Origin: Bacillota bacterium | Lineage (GTDB): Bacteria > Bacillota > Clostridia > UBA1381 | Length of the DNA stretch: 18,525 bases | Reading direction: 5' to 3' | Assembly (NCBI GenBank): GCA_021203665.1 | Contig: JAJQAT010000042.1 | Span: 1 to 18,525, forward strand | Part shown: piece after piece, positions 7,294 to 14,836 of the stretch | Layout of the letters: every line of letters starts with the position of its first letter | Position numbering within the stretch: the stretch's first letter is position 1 | Notes under the pieces: generated by a model | What the model was told of the DNA's origin: nothing | The model's input: the letters and a program-made list of their open reading frames with translations, nothing else | The model's database searches: none | Translations under genes and position numbers: made by a program

Positions 7294-9042
7294 ATGGAAA
7301 TGAACGAACTGCAAACATTAAGACATTCGGCGTCGCACGTTTTAGCACAGGCGGTAAAGCGCCTGTTTCCGGACACAAAGCTGGCGATAGGTCCGGCTAT
7401 CGACACAGGATTTTACTATGATTTTGACACCGAACACGCGTTCACGCGTGAGGATTTGGACGCGCTTGAAAAGGAAATGAAAAAAATCGCGAAGGAAAAT
7501 CTCAAAATCGAGCGCTTTGAGCTTCCGCGAAACGAGGCATTGGAGCTGATGAAGGATGAGCCGTACAAGGTTGAGCTTATAAACGACTTACCCGAGGACG
7601 CTGTAATTTCGTTCTATAAGCAGGGCGATTTTGTCGATTTATGCGCGGGACCTCATGTGAATTACACAAGCAAGGTCAAGGCTTATAAGCTTTTAAGCGC
7701 GACCGGCGCGTACTGGCGCGGCGATGAAAAGAATAAAATGCTCCAAAGAATTTACGGCACGGCATTTTTTAACAAAACCGACCTTGAGGAGCATCTTGAA
7801 AAGCTTGAAGAAGCTAAAAAACGCGACCACAACAAGCTCGGACGCGAGCTGGAATTATTCACGACCTGCGATTATATCGGTCAGGGCCTTCCGATAATGC
7901 TGCCCAAGGGCGCGCGTGTAATACAGCTCTTGCAAAGATGGGTAGAGGACGAGGAGCAAAAGCGCGGCTGGCAGCTTACCAAAACTCCGTTTATGGCAAA
8001 GAGCGATCTGTATAAAATATCGGGACACTGGGATCACTATAAGGACGGAATGTTCGTCCTCGGCGACGAGGAAAAGGACAAGGAAGTTTTCGCGCTGCGT
8101 CCTATGACCTGCCCGTTCCAGTATCAGGCATTCTTAAACAGAGGACGCTCATACCGCGATTTGCCGATGCGCCTTAACGAAACCTCAACTCTTTTCAGAA
8201 ACGAGGCGTCCGGCGAGATGCACGGACTTATCAGAGTACGCCAGTTTACCATTTCCGAGGGACATCTGATGTGTACTCCGGAGCAGCTTGAAGAGGAATT
8301 TAAGAATTGTCTTGAGCTTACAAATTATATGCTTACAACTCTCGGTCTTATAGACGATGTATCGTACAGATTCTCACAGTGGGATCCCAACGACAGGGAA
8401 AAGTATATCGGAACACAGGAGCAATGGGACGAGGCTCAGGGCAAGATGAAAACCATACTTGACGATTTGGGTATCGATTACAAAATCGGCATCGGCGAGG
8501 CGGCGTTCTACGGTCCTAAGCTCGACATACAGATTAAGAATGTCCACGGCAAGGAGGACACCCTTGTAACCATTCAGATAGACCAAATGCTTGCCGAAAA
8601 ATTCGGTATGGAATATGTTGACCGCGACGGTATAAAGAAGAACCCGTATATCATTCACAGAACGTCAATCGGCTGCTATGAGAGAACATTGGCGCTCTTA
8701 ATCGAAAAATACGCGGGCGCGTTCCCGACATGGCTTGCGCCTGTTCAGATTAAGATGCTGCCTATCGCCGACAGACATCTCGATTATGTTTATTCGGTAA
8801 AGAAAAAGCTTGAGGAAAGCGGCATAATTCGTATCGAGGTTGACGACAGGAGTGAAAAATTAGGCTACAAGCTCCGCGAGGCTCAGCTTGAAAAGGTTCC
8901 GTATATGCTTGTTATAGGCGATAAGGACATAGAAAACAGCTCCGTATCGGTACGCTCGCGAAAAGAGGGAGATATGGGCGCGATGTCCGTCGATGAATTT
9001 ATCGCGATGATTACAGAGGAAATCAACACAAAGAGAATATAA
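7294..9042 (+). CDS. thrS: Threonyl-tRNA synthetase, short form without TGS domain
   Basis: This enzyme charges tRNA-Thr. I place the start at ATG 7294, which has AAAGGA at 7280-7285 with an 8-nt spacing. An in-frame GTG at 7258 lies inside the terminator stem and is not credible. The product is 582 residues, against about 640 in common bacterial enzymes, because it begins almost directly with the editing domain. The N-terminal TGS domain is absent. Editing-site residues are HSASH (11-15) and CAGPH (C117, H121). The class II core has the zinc ligands C273, H324 and H455, motif 2 RNEASGEMHGLIRVRQF (302-318) and motif 3 around IGCYERTLALLIE. An anticodon-binding domain occupies about 480-582. 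Expression is controlled by the T-box leader, and a terminator follows directly. Confidence 0.96.
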   Translation: MEMNELQTLRHSASHVLAQAVKRLFPDTKLAIGPAIDTGFYYDFDTEHAFTREDLDALEKEMKKIAKENLKIERFELPRNEALELMKDEPYKVELINDLPEDAVISFYKQGDFVDLCAGPHVNYTSKVKAYKLLSATGAYWRGDEKNKMLQRIYGTAFFNKTDLEEHLEKLEEAKKRDHNKLGRELELFTTCDYIGQGLPIMLPKGARVIQLLQRWVEDEEQKRGWQLTKTPFMAKSDLYKISGHWDHYKDGMFVLGDEEKDKEVFALRPMTCPFQYQAFLNRGRSYRDLPMRLNETSTLFRNEASGEMHGLIRVRQFTISEGHLMCTPEQLEEEFKNCLELTNYMLTTLGLIDDVSYRFSQWDPNDREKYIGTQEQWDEAQGKMKTILDDLGIDYKIGIGEAAFYGPKLDIQIKNVHGKEDTLVTIQIDQMLAEKFGMEYVDRDGIKKNPYIIHRTSIGCYERTLALLIEKYAGAFPTWLAPVQIKMLPIADRHLDYVYSVKKKLEESGIIRIEVDDRSEKLGYKLREAQLEKVPYMLVIGDKDIENSSVSVRSRKEGDMGAMSVDEFIAMITEEINTKRI

Positions 9043-9056
9043 GTAACCAAAATATA

Positions 9057-9094
9057 CTCCCCGACATAATATACAGTGTCGGGGAGGGATTTTT
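9057..9094 (+). terminator. Terminator after thrS, overlapping the yunB ribosome binding site
   Basis: A 10-bp perfect stem (9057-9066 with 9077-9086) with a 10-nt loop is followed by GGA and five T. The right arm and its flank (GGGGAGGG, 9081-9088) also form the Shine-Dalgarno of yunB, whose ATG is at 9095. Any transcript from upstream would therefore present a hidden ribosome binding site. Confidence 0.8.
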
Positions 9095-9772
9095 ATGAGG
9101 CTCGGATTATCGCGCGCAAGAATGAGAATAAGCAAAACGGCGGCTTTTATACTGCCTGCCATTTGCATGATTCTAATGCTTTTTATAGTTATATACCGCC
9201 TTCAGCCGACATTTACCGCGTATGCCGCCGCCTACGCGAATAATTTGGCAAACCGCGTGGTAAACGACGCCGTGTCCGAAGTATTTTCAAACGGCGATTA
9301 CGGCAATCTTGCCGAATTTAAAGAAAATTCCGACGGTGTAACCGCGCTTGAAACGGACACGGTTAAAATTAACAAATTGAAAGCCGAAATAAATCGGGCG
9401 ATACAGGATAATATTAAAAACAGCCAATCCGAAACCGTATATATACCGCTCGGAAGCGCGGCGAATTTTTATTTTCTCGCGGGACTGGGACCCAAGATTC
9501 CCGTAAGAATATACCCGATAAGCATAGTAAATTTAGATTTTAACGAGGAATTTTCATCCGCGGGGATAAACCAGGTACACCACAAGCTGTATCTTGACGT
9601 TTCGATAGAGATGTCATTTATCGGATTAGCGTTCGCGAAAACCGAAACGGTGCATACCACGGCGCTGCTTACGGAAACAATAATAGTCGGAGATACTCCG
9701 GAATACTACGGCAACGGGAATATTGCCGCGTCTGCCGAACAGAAAGGATTTTTGATTGATGAACGATATTGA
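9095..9772 (+). CDS. yunB: Sporulation protein YunB
   Basis: YunB is a membrane-anchored protein needed for efficient sporulation in Bacillus; its biochemical role is not established. The 225-residue product has one N-terminal transmembrane segment (about residues 14-37, rich in Ile, Leu and Met) and a conserved extracytoplasmic part. Recognisable family stretches are RVVNDAVSEVF, ALETDTVKINKLKAEI, the PLGSAANFYFLAGLGPKIPVRI region, SSAGINQVHHKLYLDV and TTALLTETIIVG. The ATG is preceded by GGAGGG at a 6-nt spacing, within the thrS terminator stem. No separate promoter is evident. It overlaps ligA by 14 nt. It is the best evidence in the window that the host forms endospores. Confidence 0.88.
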   Translation: MRLGLSRARMRISKTAAFILPAICMILMLFIVIYRLQPTFTAYAAAYANNLANRVVNDAVSEVFSNGDYGNLAEFKENSDGVTALETDTVKINKLKAEINRAIQDNIKNSQSETVYIPLGSAANFYFLAGLGPKIPVRIYPISIVNLDFNEEFSSAGINQVHHKLYLDVSIEMSFIGLAFAKTETVHTTALLTETIIVGDTPEYYGNGNIAASAEQKGFLIDERY

Positions 9773-11744
9773 AAAACGTATTGAAGAATTAACCAAAGAG
9801 CTGAATTACCATAATCATAAATACTACGTGGAGGACGCCCCGGAAATATCGGATTTTGATTTTGATAAAATGCTTGTGGAGCTTGAACAGCTTGAGGAGC
9901 GTTACCCCGAATACAAAAAACCGAACTCGCCCACGGTTCGCGTCGGCGGCGAGGCGGTAAAGGGATTTTCCGAGGTGCGTCACGAGGTTCCCATGCTCAG
10001 TCAGCAAAAGGCGTTCTCAAAGGAGGAGCTTATTGATTTTGACAGGCGCGTAAGAGCCGCCGCGCCCGATGCCGAGTACGTCGTGGAGCAAAAAATCGAC
10101 GGTCTTTCCGTTTCGCTTGAATATGTGAACGGCGAATTTACGCGCGGCTCAACGCGCGGCGACGGTATTACCGGAGAGGACGTGACCGAAAATTTAAAAA
10201 CAATCCGCTCCATACCTCTTACATTAAAGGATAAAATACCGTTTCTTGAGGTGCGCGGAGAGGTGTTTTTATCGAGGAGCAATTTTGAAAAAATAAACGG
10301 TATTTTAGAGGCGGAAATGCAGCCGCTGTTTGCGAATCCGAGAAATGCCGCGGCAGGCTCTCTGCGTCAGCTCGATCCGAAAATAGCCGCCAAAAGAAAT
10401 CTCGATATATTTGTCTTTAATATTCAGCAAATAAGCGGAGCGGATATAAGCACGCATATTGAGGGACTTGAATTTTTAAAGGAGCAGGGCTTTAAAACCA
10501 TACTCGACAAAAAATCCTATAATACAATTAATCAAGCGTATGAAAGAGTTCTGCAAATAGGCGAGGAAAGAGGAAGCTTGTACTTTGACATAGACGGCGC
10601 CGTTATCAAGGTCAACAGCATAGCACAGCGCGAGATGCTCGGAGACACGGCAAAATTTCCGAGGTGGTCGATAGCATATAAATATCCCGCCGAAAAGCAA
10701 AAAACCGTTATACGCGATATACGCGTGCAGGTCGGAAGAACGGGCGTTGTAACGCCGCTCGCGATACTTGACACCGTCCATATAGCCGGCTCAAATGTTT
10801 CAAGAGCGACGCTCCACAACCTTGATTATATCCGTGAAAAGGATATAAGAATAGGGGACACCGTGGTTATTCAAAAGGCTGGCGATATTATCCCCGCGGT
10901 TACGGAGGTCATAAAGGAGGAGCGAAGCGGCGAGGAAAAGGTTTTTGAAATGCCCGAGTACTGCCTTGAATGCGGCGCGCCGATAGTACGCGAGGAGGGC
11001 GAGGCGGCATACCGCTGTACGGGAGTTAATTGCCCCGCTCAGCGTCTTAGGAATATTATACATTTCGTCTCCCGTCCGGCAATGGATATAGACGGCTTGG
11101 GACCCTCCGTTATCGAGCAAATGCTCGACAGAGGACTTATCGAAACCGCGGCGGACTTATATTATGTAAACCCCGCCGACATAGCCGATATGGACAAAAT
11201 GGGAGAAAAATCGGCACAAAATCTCGTGACCGCGCTTGAAAAATCCAAAAGCAATCCGTTATACCGTTTGATAAACGCTTTCGGAATACGCCACATAGGC
11301 GAAAAGGCGGCAAAAATACTTTCCGCGAAATATAAAACCCTGGACAACCTCAGAGCCGCGTCACCGGAGGAGCTTACGGAAATACCCGACATCGGCGGCA
11401 AAATGGCTGAATCGGTTGTCAGCTTTTTCAAGCAGGATCAAACCAAAGCTTTTATAGAAAAGCTTGAAAACGCGGGCGTAAACTGCGTTGATGACAGCGA
11501 GCAAACCGCCGTAGACAACCGGTTTGAGGGTATGACATTCGTTCTTACGGGAACATTGGAAAAATATAAGCGCAGCGAGGCGGGGAAAATAATCGAAAGC
11601 TTCGGAGGAAAAACCTCGTCAAGCGTATCGAAGAAAACCACATATGTGCTTGCCGGCGCGGAGGCGGGAAGTAAGCTCGATAAGGCGAACACCCTCGGAA
11701 TTGAGATTATCAGTGAAAGTGACTTCGAGGAGATGATAAAGTGA
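9759..11744 (+). CDS. ligA: NAD-dependent DNA ligase LigA
   Basis: This enzyme seals nicks in DNA during replication and excision repair using NAD+. I use ATG 9759; TTG 9756 is a possible alternative, and AAAGGA at 9743-9748 suits either. The 661 residues show all family domains in order: the Ia domain with HNHKYYVEDAPEISDFDFD (18-36), adenylation with the catalytic lysine in EQKIDG (K112), the OB fold, a Cys4 zinc finger (CLEC...CTGVNC), a helix-hairpin-helix region with DIDGLG and FGIRHIGEKAA, and a C-terminal BRCT domain from about residue 590 (FEGMTFVLTGTLEKYKRSEA). It overlaps yunB by 14 nt and shares GTGA with the next gene, so the three are translationally coupled. Length and motifs are all normal. 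Confidence 0.97.
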   Translation: MNDIEKRIEELTKELNYHNHKYYVEDAPEISDFDFDKMLVELEQLEERYPEYKKPNSPTVRVGGEAVKGFSEVRHEVPMLSQQKAFSKEELIDFDRRVRAAAPDAEYVVEQKIDGLSVSLEYVNGEFTRGSTRGDGITGEDVTENLKTIRSIPLTLKDKIPFLEVRGEVFLSRSNFEKINGILEAEMQPLFANPRNAAAGSLRQLDPKIAAKRNLDIFVFNIQQISGADISTHIEGLEFLKEQGFKTILDKKSYNTINQAYERVLQIGEERGSLYFDIDGAVIKVNSIAQREMLGDTAKFPRWSIAYKYPAEKQKTVIRDIRVQVGRTGVVTPLAILDTVHIAGSNVSRATLHNLDYIREKDIRIGDTVVIQKAGDIIPAVTEVIKEERSGEEKVFEMPEYCLECGAPIVREEGEAAYRCTGVNCPAQRLRNIIHFVSRPAMDIDGLGPSVIEQMLDRGLIETAADLYYVNPADIADMDKMGEKSAQNLVTALEKSKSNPLYRLINAFGIRHIGEKAAKILSAKYKTLDNLRAASPEELTEIPDIGGKMAESVVSFFKQDQTKAFIEKLENAGVNCVDDSEQTAVDNRFEGMTFVLTGTLEKYKRSEAGKIIESFGGKTSSSVSKKTTYVLAGAEAGSKLDKANTLGIEIISESDFEEMIK

Positions 11745-12910
11745 TAGAGAAAAAGGCTTTTGAAATGAGGGAAGAGCTTATTTCCATACGCCGCCGGCTC
11801 CACAAAACGCCCGAAACCGACTTTGAGGAGGTAAAAACGTCGGCATTTATACGGCAAAAGCTCGAGGAATATAACATTCCCTATACCACAGCCGCAAAGA
11901 CCGGCACGGTCGCTCTTATAAAGGGCAAAGCCGGCGGCAAAACCGTTCTTTTGCGCGCGGACATAGACGGACTTCCGATAACCGATGAAAGTGATTTTGA
12001 GATAAAATCCGAGCGCGCCGGTTATATGCACGCGTGCGGACACGATATTCATACCGCGTGCCTATTGGGCGCGGCGAAAATATTAAACGATATGCGCGGC
12101 ACGCTTAACGGAAACGTAAAGCTTGTATTTCAGCCGGCGGAGGAGGGAATAGGCGGCGCTCTGCCTATGATTAACGAGGGTATTCTCGAAAATCCTCATG
12201 TTGACGGCGCGTTCGCGCTCCACGTTGAGCCGCTGGAAAATACGGGTAACATTCAAATTAAAAACGGCTCTATAATGGCGTCGCCCGATGATTTTAAGAT
12301 TGTAATTCACGGCGTGGGCGGACACGCCTCCGCGCCGCAGGATTGCGTAAATCCCGTAACAATAGGCGCGGCTGTAATAAGAGAGCTTGAAAGGCTCAAC
12401 CAAACCGTTTTAAAGGACGCGCCGTGTGTTATGACCGTGTGTTATTTTAACGGCGGCACCTGCAACAACGCGATACCGCAAACCGCCGAAATTATGGGCA
12501 CCGCGCGCTCGCTCGATAACGAAACGCGCGAAATGCTCATAGATTTACTCGAAACCACCGCCGCGGAAACGGCAAAAAAAATGGGCGCCGATATTGATTT
12601 TATTTTCAACAAGCTCTTTCCGCCCGTCGTAAATGACGAGCAAATGAACGATATAGTTTGCCGCGGCGCGAAAAAGCTGAATTGCGTAAAAAATATTGTG
12701 ACATTGGATAAACCATCAATGGCGGGAGATGATTTCTCTTACTTTTGCGAGCGCGTCCCGGGCGCGTATTTCAAGCTTGGTGTGGGAAATAAGGAAAAGG
12801 GCGCGGTATACCCCATACACAGTCCCAAATTCAAAGCCGATGAGGACGCAATTCCGATAGGAGCCGCCGTAATGGCTCAGGCGGCGGCGGAATTTTTGGA
12901 AGTATTTTAG
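11741..12910 (+). CDS. M20-family amidohydrolase (aminoacylase/hippurate hydrolase type)
   Basis: This is a metal-dependent hydrolase of amide bonds in N-acyl amino acids or similar small molecules; the natural substrate cannot be read from sequence. The 389-residue length is normal. Metal-binding residues are visible: C99 and H101 in MHACGHDIH, E134/E135 in QPAEEG, H161 in FALHVEP and H360 in YPIHSP. The dimerisation domain has the HGVGGHASAPQ signature. The start is GTG 11741, with a strong GAGGAG (11727-11732) 8 nt upstream, sharing GTGA with the ligA stop codon. The stop codon lies in the first arm of the RNA structure that controls the next gene. There is no signal peptide, so it is cytoplasmic. 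The family is sure; the specificity is open. Confidence 0.9.
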   Translation: MIEKKAFEMREELISIRRRLHKTPETDFEEVKTSAFIRQKLEEYNIPYTTAAKTGTVALIKGKAGGKTVLLRADIDGLPITDESDFEIKSERAGYMHACGHDIHTACLLGAAKILNDMRGTLNGNVKLVFQPAEEGIGGALPMINEGILENPHVDGAFALHVEPLENTGNIQIKNGSIMASPDDFKIVIHGVGGHASAPQDCVNPVTIGAAVIRELERLNQTVLKDAPCVMTVCYFNGGTCNNAIPQTAEIMGTARSLDNETREMLIDLLETTAAETAKKMGADIDFIFNKLFPPVVNDEQMNDIVCRGAKKLNCVKNIVTLDKPSMAGDDFSYFCERVPGAYFKLGVGNKEKGAVYPIHSPKFKADEDAIPIGAAVMAQAAAEFLEVF

Positions 12911-12965
12911 GTTTACCGTAACTATATTATGTAAACCTATATAAATCGGAGGTTTACATAATATG
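12908..12965 (+). promoter_or_regulatory. Hairpin hiding the start of the DUF6873-like gene, with a competing arm
   Basis: A perfect 14-bp stem (extending to 15) pairs 12924-12938 with 12950-12964 around an 11-nt loop. It covers part of the GGAGG ribosome binding site (12948-12952) and the first two bases of the ATG (12963-12965). A third segment, 12908-12916, which includes the stop codon of the amidohydrolase gene, can pair with 12931-12939 over 9 bp. That pairing would free the ribosome binding site. The two folds are mutually exclusive, as in a translational switch. No ligand-binding domain is recognised. Confidence 0.6.
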
Positions 12966-13661
12966 AAAAAAATCGCTGTTATTGATTGCAGAGCCGCCGA
13001 TGAAACGGTATACGCACTCGAAAATCTCGGAATAAAGGTCATTCCGACAATAAAGCTCGGCTGCTTATACGACGCGGTCGCGTCCCATGCGGATATACAA
13101 ATTCATTACCTCGGAAATAATAAATTTGTATGTGCGCCGCAGACCTTTGAACACTATAAAAAGCATCTTCCCGAAGAATTTACCCTGATAAAGGGCGAAA
13201 AGCCGCTCGGATATGAATATCCGCTGGACATTTGCTATAACACCGCGTCGTTCGGCGATTTTGTAATTTGCAAAGCCGCTTGCACGGCGAGGGAAATTCT
13301 GTCGGAGTACAAAAGCAGAACGATTATAAACGTAAATCAAGGCTACAGCAAATGCAATATATGCCCCGTTACGGGAAATTCAATCATAACCTCCGATAAC
13401 GGCATAGCGAAAGCGGCGGCGGAGCGCGGCATTGAGGTTCTCAAAATAAGCGCGGGCAATATTAAGCTCCGCGGTCTTGATTACGGCTTCATAGGCGGCG
13501 CGTCCGGACTTATAAGCGACGGCACGCTCGCGGTGAACGGGGATATTTATTCGCACCCCGACGGGGAAGAGATTAAATCCTTTTGCGAAAGCCGCGGCGT
13601 TAAAATCTACCCGCTGAAACGCGAAATTTTGGAGGACATAGGCTCCGTAATAACAAATTAA
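12963..13661 (+). CDS. DUF6873-like protein, probable guanidine-modifying-enzyme fold
   Basis: This 232-residue cytoplasmic protein has no signal peptide. I recognise it as similar to the DUF6873 family, which is described as having the fold of guanidine-modifying enzymes (the arginine deiminase superfamily). Conserved-looking stretches are SHADIQIHYLG (41-51), NQGYSKCNICPV (125-136) with two cysteines, SDNGI (144-148), FIGGASGLI (176-184) and NGDIYSHPDG (192-201). A His/Asp/Cys catalytic set is conceivable but cannot be fixed by eye. Its activity is unknown. It lies 52 nt after the amidohydrolase, and its ribosome binding site and start are enclosed in a hairpin, which suggests tight translational control. 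A strong bidirectional hairpin follows. The coding call is very sure; the family call is moderate. Confidence 0.78.
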   Translation: MKKIAVIDCRAADETVYALENLGIKVIPTIKLGCLYDAVASHADIQIHYLGNNKFVCAPQTFEHYKKHLPEEFTLIKGEKPLGYEYPLDICYNTASFGDFVICKAACTAREILSEYKSRTIINVNQGYSKCNICPVTGNSIITSDNGIAKAAAERGIEVLKISAGNIKLRGLDYGFIGGASGLISDGTLAVNGDIYSHPDGEEIKSFCESRGVKIYPLKREILEDIGSVITN

Positions 13662-13694
13662 ACAGCCGTATGAAAGCAATTTCATACGGCTGTT
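13661..13694. terminator. Bidirectional hairpin terminator between convergent genes
   Basis: A perfect 15-bp stem (13661-13675 with 13680-13694) is closed by a GCAA tetraloop. On the minus strand it is followed by a T-rich stretch (TAATTTGTTATT). On the plus strand there is no clear T-run. It lies between the plus-strand DUF6873-like gene and the minus-strand stalk-protein gene and probably serves both. Confidence 0.75.
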
Positions 13695-13713
13695 GCGGGT
13701 TATATACAGAAAA

Positions 13714-14412
13714 TTATTCAAATATGCCCTCGGAGAAGCCGTAATGATTGCTAGTAAAATTATGACCGCCGGTCACTTCTATTTTCATTTGCAGTGCATT
13801 ATTTAAAGGAACAGTTACTTTCGTTGCAACATCCTCATATTTCAAATCTTTTGTATATGCTATAATACCGTCCAAATAAATATTTAACGTTGCGTCCTCT
13901 TGAGCAGAACCGTCAACATGACCCACTGTAAAAGACAGCGACTCATATTTTCCGTTTAAATTAAACAATGCAGCCGAATCTCTGTTAGAACCCAATGTAA
14001 AACCGTTGGTATATTTATTGCCCGACATCGTAAAATATTCGTTATCCGTAAGTCTGTATTCTTTATGACCTTCAACATACTCATACGGTCCGCACACATC
14101 AAGCCAGTTTTCCGTTTCACCCGGCTTCGCACCGAGATATACCACCTTTTCCACACCGTCCCAGCTTACCTCTTTGCCGACAGCTTCGCCGACGGCTCTT
14201 ACCGGCAAATATGTAGTGCCGTTATAGATAAACGGCTCCACACTTTGACCGTTCGCGTCCTTCATGTCAACCTCCTCACCGTCGGTATAAACGCGTATGT
14301 CGCTGTACGTTACTTCGATTGTTTCCGTTGTGCTTTTCGCGTAGGCTATGCCGCCCGCGCACAATGCCCCGATTGTGATACCCGCAATCAATCCCTGTAA
14401 TCTTTGTTTCAT
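13714..14412 (-). CDS. Secreted stalk-domain protein with NPCBM-like C-terminal domain
   Basis: The 232-residue precursor begins with a signal peptide (MKQRLQ, a hydrophobic stretch, cleavage probably after AYA at 25). It is followed by a copper-amine-oxidase-N-like stalk module, recognised from DIRVYTDGEEVDMKDANG, then NGTTYLPVRAVGEAVGKEVSWDG (64-86) and VVYLG. The rest (about 105-232) resembles the NPCBM galactose/carbohydrate-binding fold: YFTMSGNKYTNGFTLGS, LNGKYESLSFTVGHVDGS, LNIYLDG and a final beta segment. A cell-surface, glycan-related role is likely. AAGGAGGG (14421-14428 on the opposite strand) is an excellent ribosome binding site. The C-terminal half looks more AT-rich than the N-terminal half, which may reflect domain shuffling. 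It is the only minus-strand protein gene here; its promoter is not clear. Confidence 0.85.
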   Translation of the reverse strand: MKQRLQGLIAGITIGALCAGGIAYAKSTTETIEVTYSDIRVYTDGEEVDMKDANGQSVEPFIYNGTTYLPVRAVGEAVGKEVSWDGVEKVVYLGAKPGETENWLDVCGPYEYVEGHKEYRLTDNEYFTMSGNKYTNGFTLGSNRDSAALFNLNGKYESLSFTVGHVDGSAQEDATLNIYLDGIIAYTKDLKYEDVATKVTVPLNNALQMKIEVTGGHNFTSNHYGFSEGIFE

Positions 14413-14481
14413 ATCAGAAACCCTCCTTAATAAAATTTAATTTGACGCACCTTTATTAAAGAACGGCTTTACCCCCGCAAT

Positions 14482-14511
14482 TAAAAAAGTGCGACACCGG
14501 AGTATCGCACT
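14482..14511 (-). terminator. Terminator of the minus-strand non-coding RNA
   Basis: Read on the minus strand, a 10-bp stem (one U-G pair) is closed by the very stable C(UCCG)G tetraloop and followed by a run of T. It lies 70 nt upstream of the stalk-protein start, so it ends an upstream transcript and does not end that gene. Confidence 0.88.
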
Positions 14512-14687
14512 GAAAAATGCAAACTCCTATTGTTGTCACACAAACCTTATAGAACAGGACATACTTATCCTTTATCGTCATACTAAGTGGATTTTACATT
14601 TTTGCCAATTTTATTTTAGTACAACAAAAAAGCATAAGCATCTCAATACAAAAAATGCCCTGTTCAAAATATTTAGTTTGTGTGACA
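14482..14687 (-). ncRNA. Rod-shaped non-coding RNA of about 205 nt, 6S-RNA-like
   Basis: Read on the minus strand from about 14687, the RNA has a promoter directly before it and a terminator at its end. It folds as one long interrupted hairpin. The first 12 nt (14687-14676) pair perfectly with 14545-14534. Next comes an asymmetric internal bubble (10 nt by 6 nt), then an 11-bp helix with one G-U (14665-14655 with 14562-14552). Further helices continue towards an AU-rich apical loop, the longest pairing 14629-14618 with 14587-14576. A closing stem, central bubble and long terminal stem make up the layout of 6S RNA, the RNA that mimics an open promoter and binds RNA polymerase. No open reading frame with a ribosome binding site is seen. 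Identity as 6S RNA is inferred from shape and size only; a regulatory leader of the stalk gene is the alternative. Confidence 0.6.
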
Positions 14688-14692
14688 TAGTT

Positions 14693-14721
14693 ATTTTACC
14701 ACAAAACACCTCTTTTTGCAA
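14693..14721 (-). promoter_or_regulatory. Promoter of the minus-strand non-coding RNA
   Basis: On the minus strand a -35-like TTGCAA (14721-14716) is followed after 17 nt by TAAAAT (14698-14693), with TGG just before it (extended -10). The predicted transcription start, about 14686, falls exactly at the first base pairs of the long hairpin RNA. Confidence 0.65.
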
Positions 14722-14750
14722 GACATTTCATATATTTTGTCAAAAAATCA

Positions 14751-14774
14751 ATCCGCAAAATCCGCCGAAATCCG
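14751..14774. repeat. Three short ATCCG repeats
   Basis: ATCCG occurs at 14751, 14760 and 14770, roughly one helical turn apart, between the two divergent promoters. This could be a binding site or chance. No family is recognised. Confidence 0.35.
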
Positions 14775-14781
14775 ACCACTT

Positions 14782-14836
14782 TTTACACAGCGTTTACATA
14801 AACGTGATAGCGGATTTTACATAAGGCATATATAAT
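14782..14836 (+). promoter_or_regulatory. Pho-box-like promoter of the PstS-like operon
   Basis: TTTACA occurs at 14782-14787 and 14793-14798 (exact 11-bp spacing) and again at 14816-14821; the expected intermediate repeat (14804) is degenerate. The Bacillus PhoP site consists of TT(A/T/C)ACA direct repeats with about 11-bp spacing. The -10 TATAAT is at 14831-14836 and no good -35 is present, as is usual for activated promoters. Relative to a start near 14843 the repeats cover about -61 to -22, the expected place. The leader 14843-14932 carries two GC-rich hairpins (14859-14874 with a GGGA loop, and 14877-14910). Confidence 0.6.

Noticed and set aside
12953..12961. TTTACATAA before the DUF6873-like gene as another Pho box
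   Set aside because: It is explained as one arm of the hairpin, has no 11-bp repeat partner and no promoter next to it.
14534..14687. The long inverted repeat as a MITE-type mobile element
   Set aside because: No flanking target-site duplication is visible, and the promoter and terminator fit a transcribed RNA better. Genome-wide copy number would settle it.
14489..14824. Plus-strand open frame of 111 codons in the gene gap
   Set aside because: It has no ribosome binding site, its sequence is low in complexity, and it lies across the non-coding RNA hairpin, its promoter and the Pho-box-like repeats.
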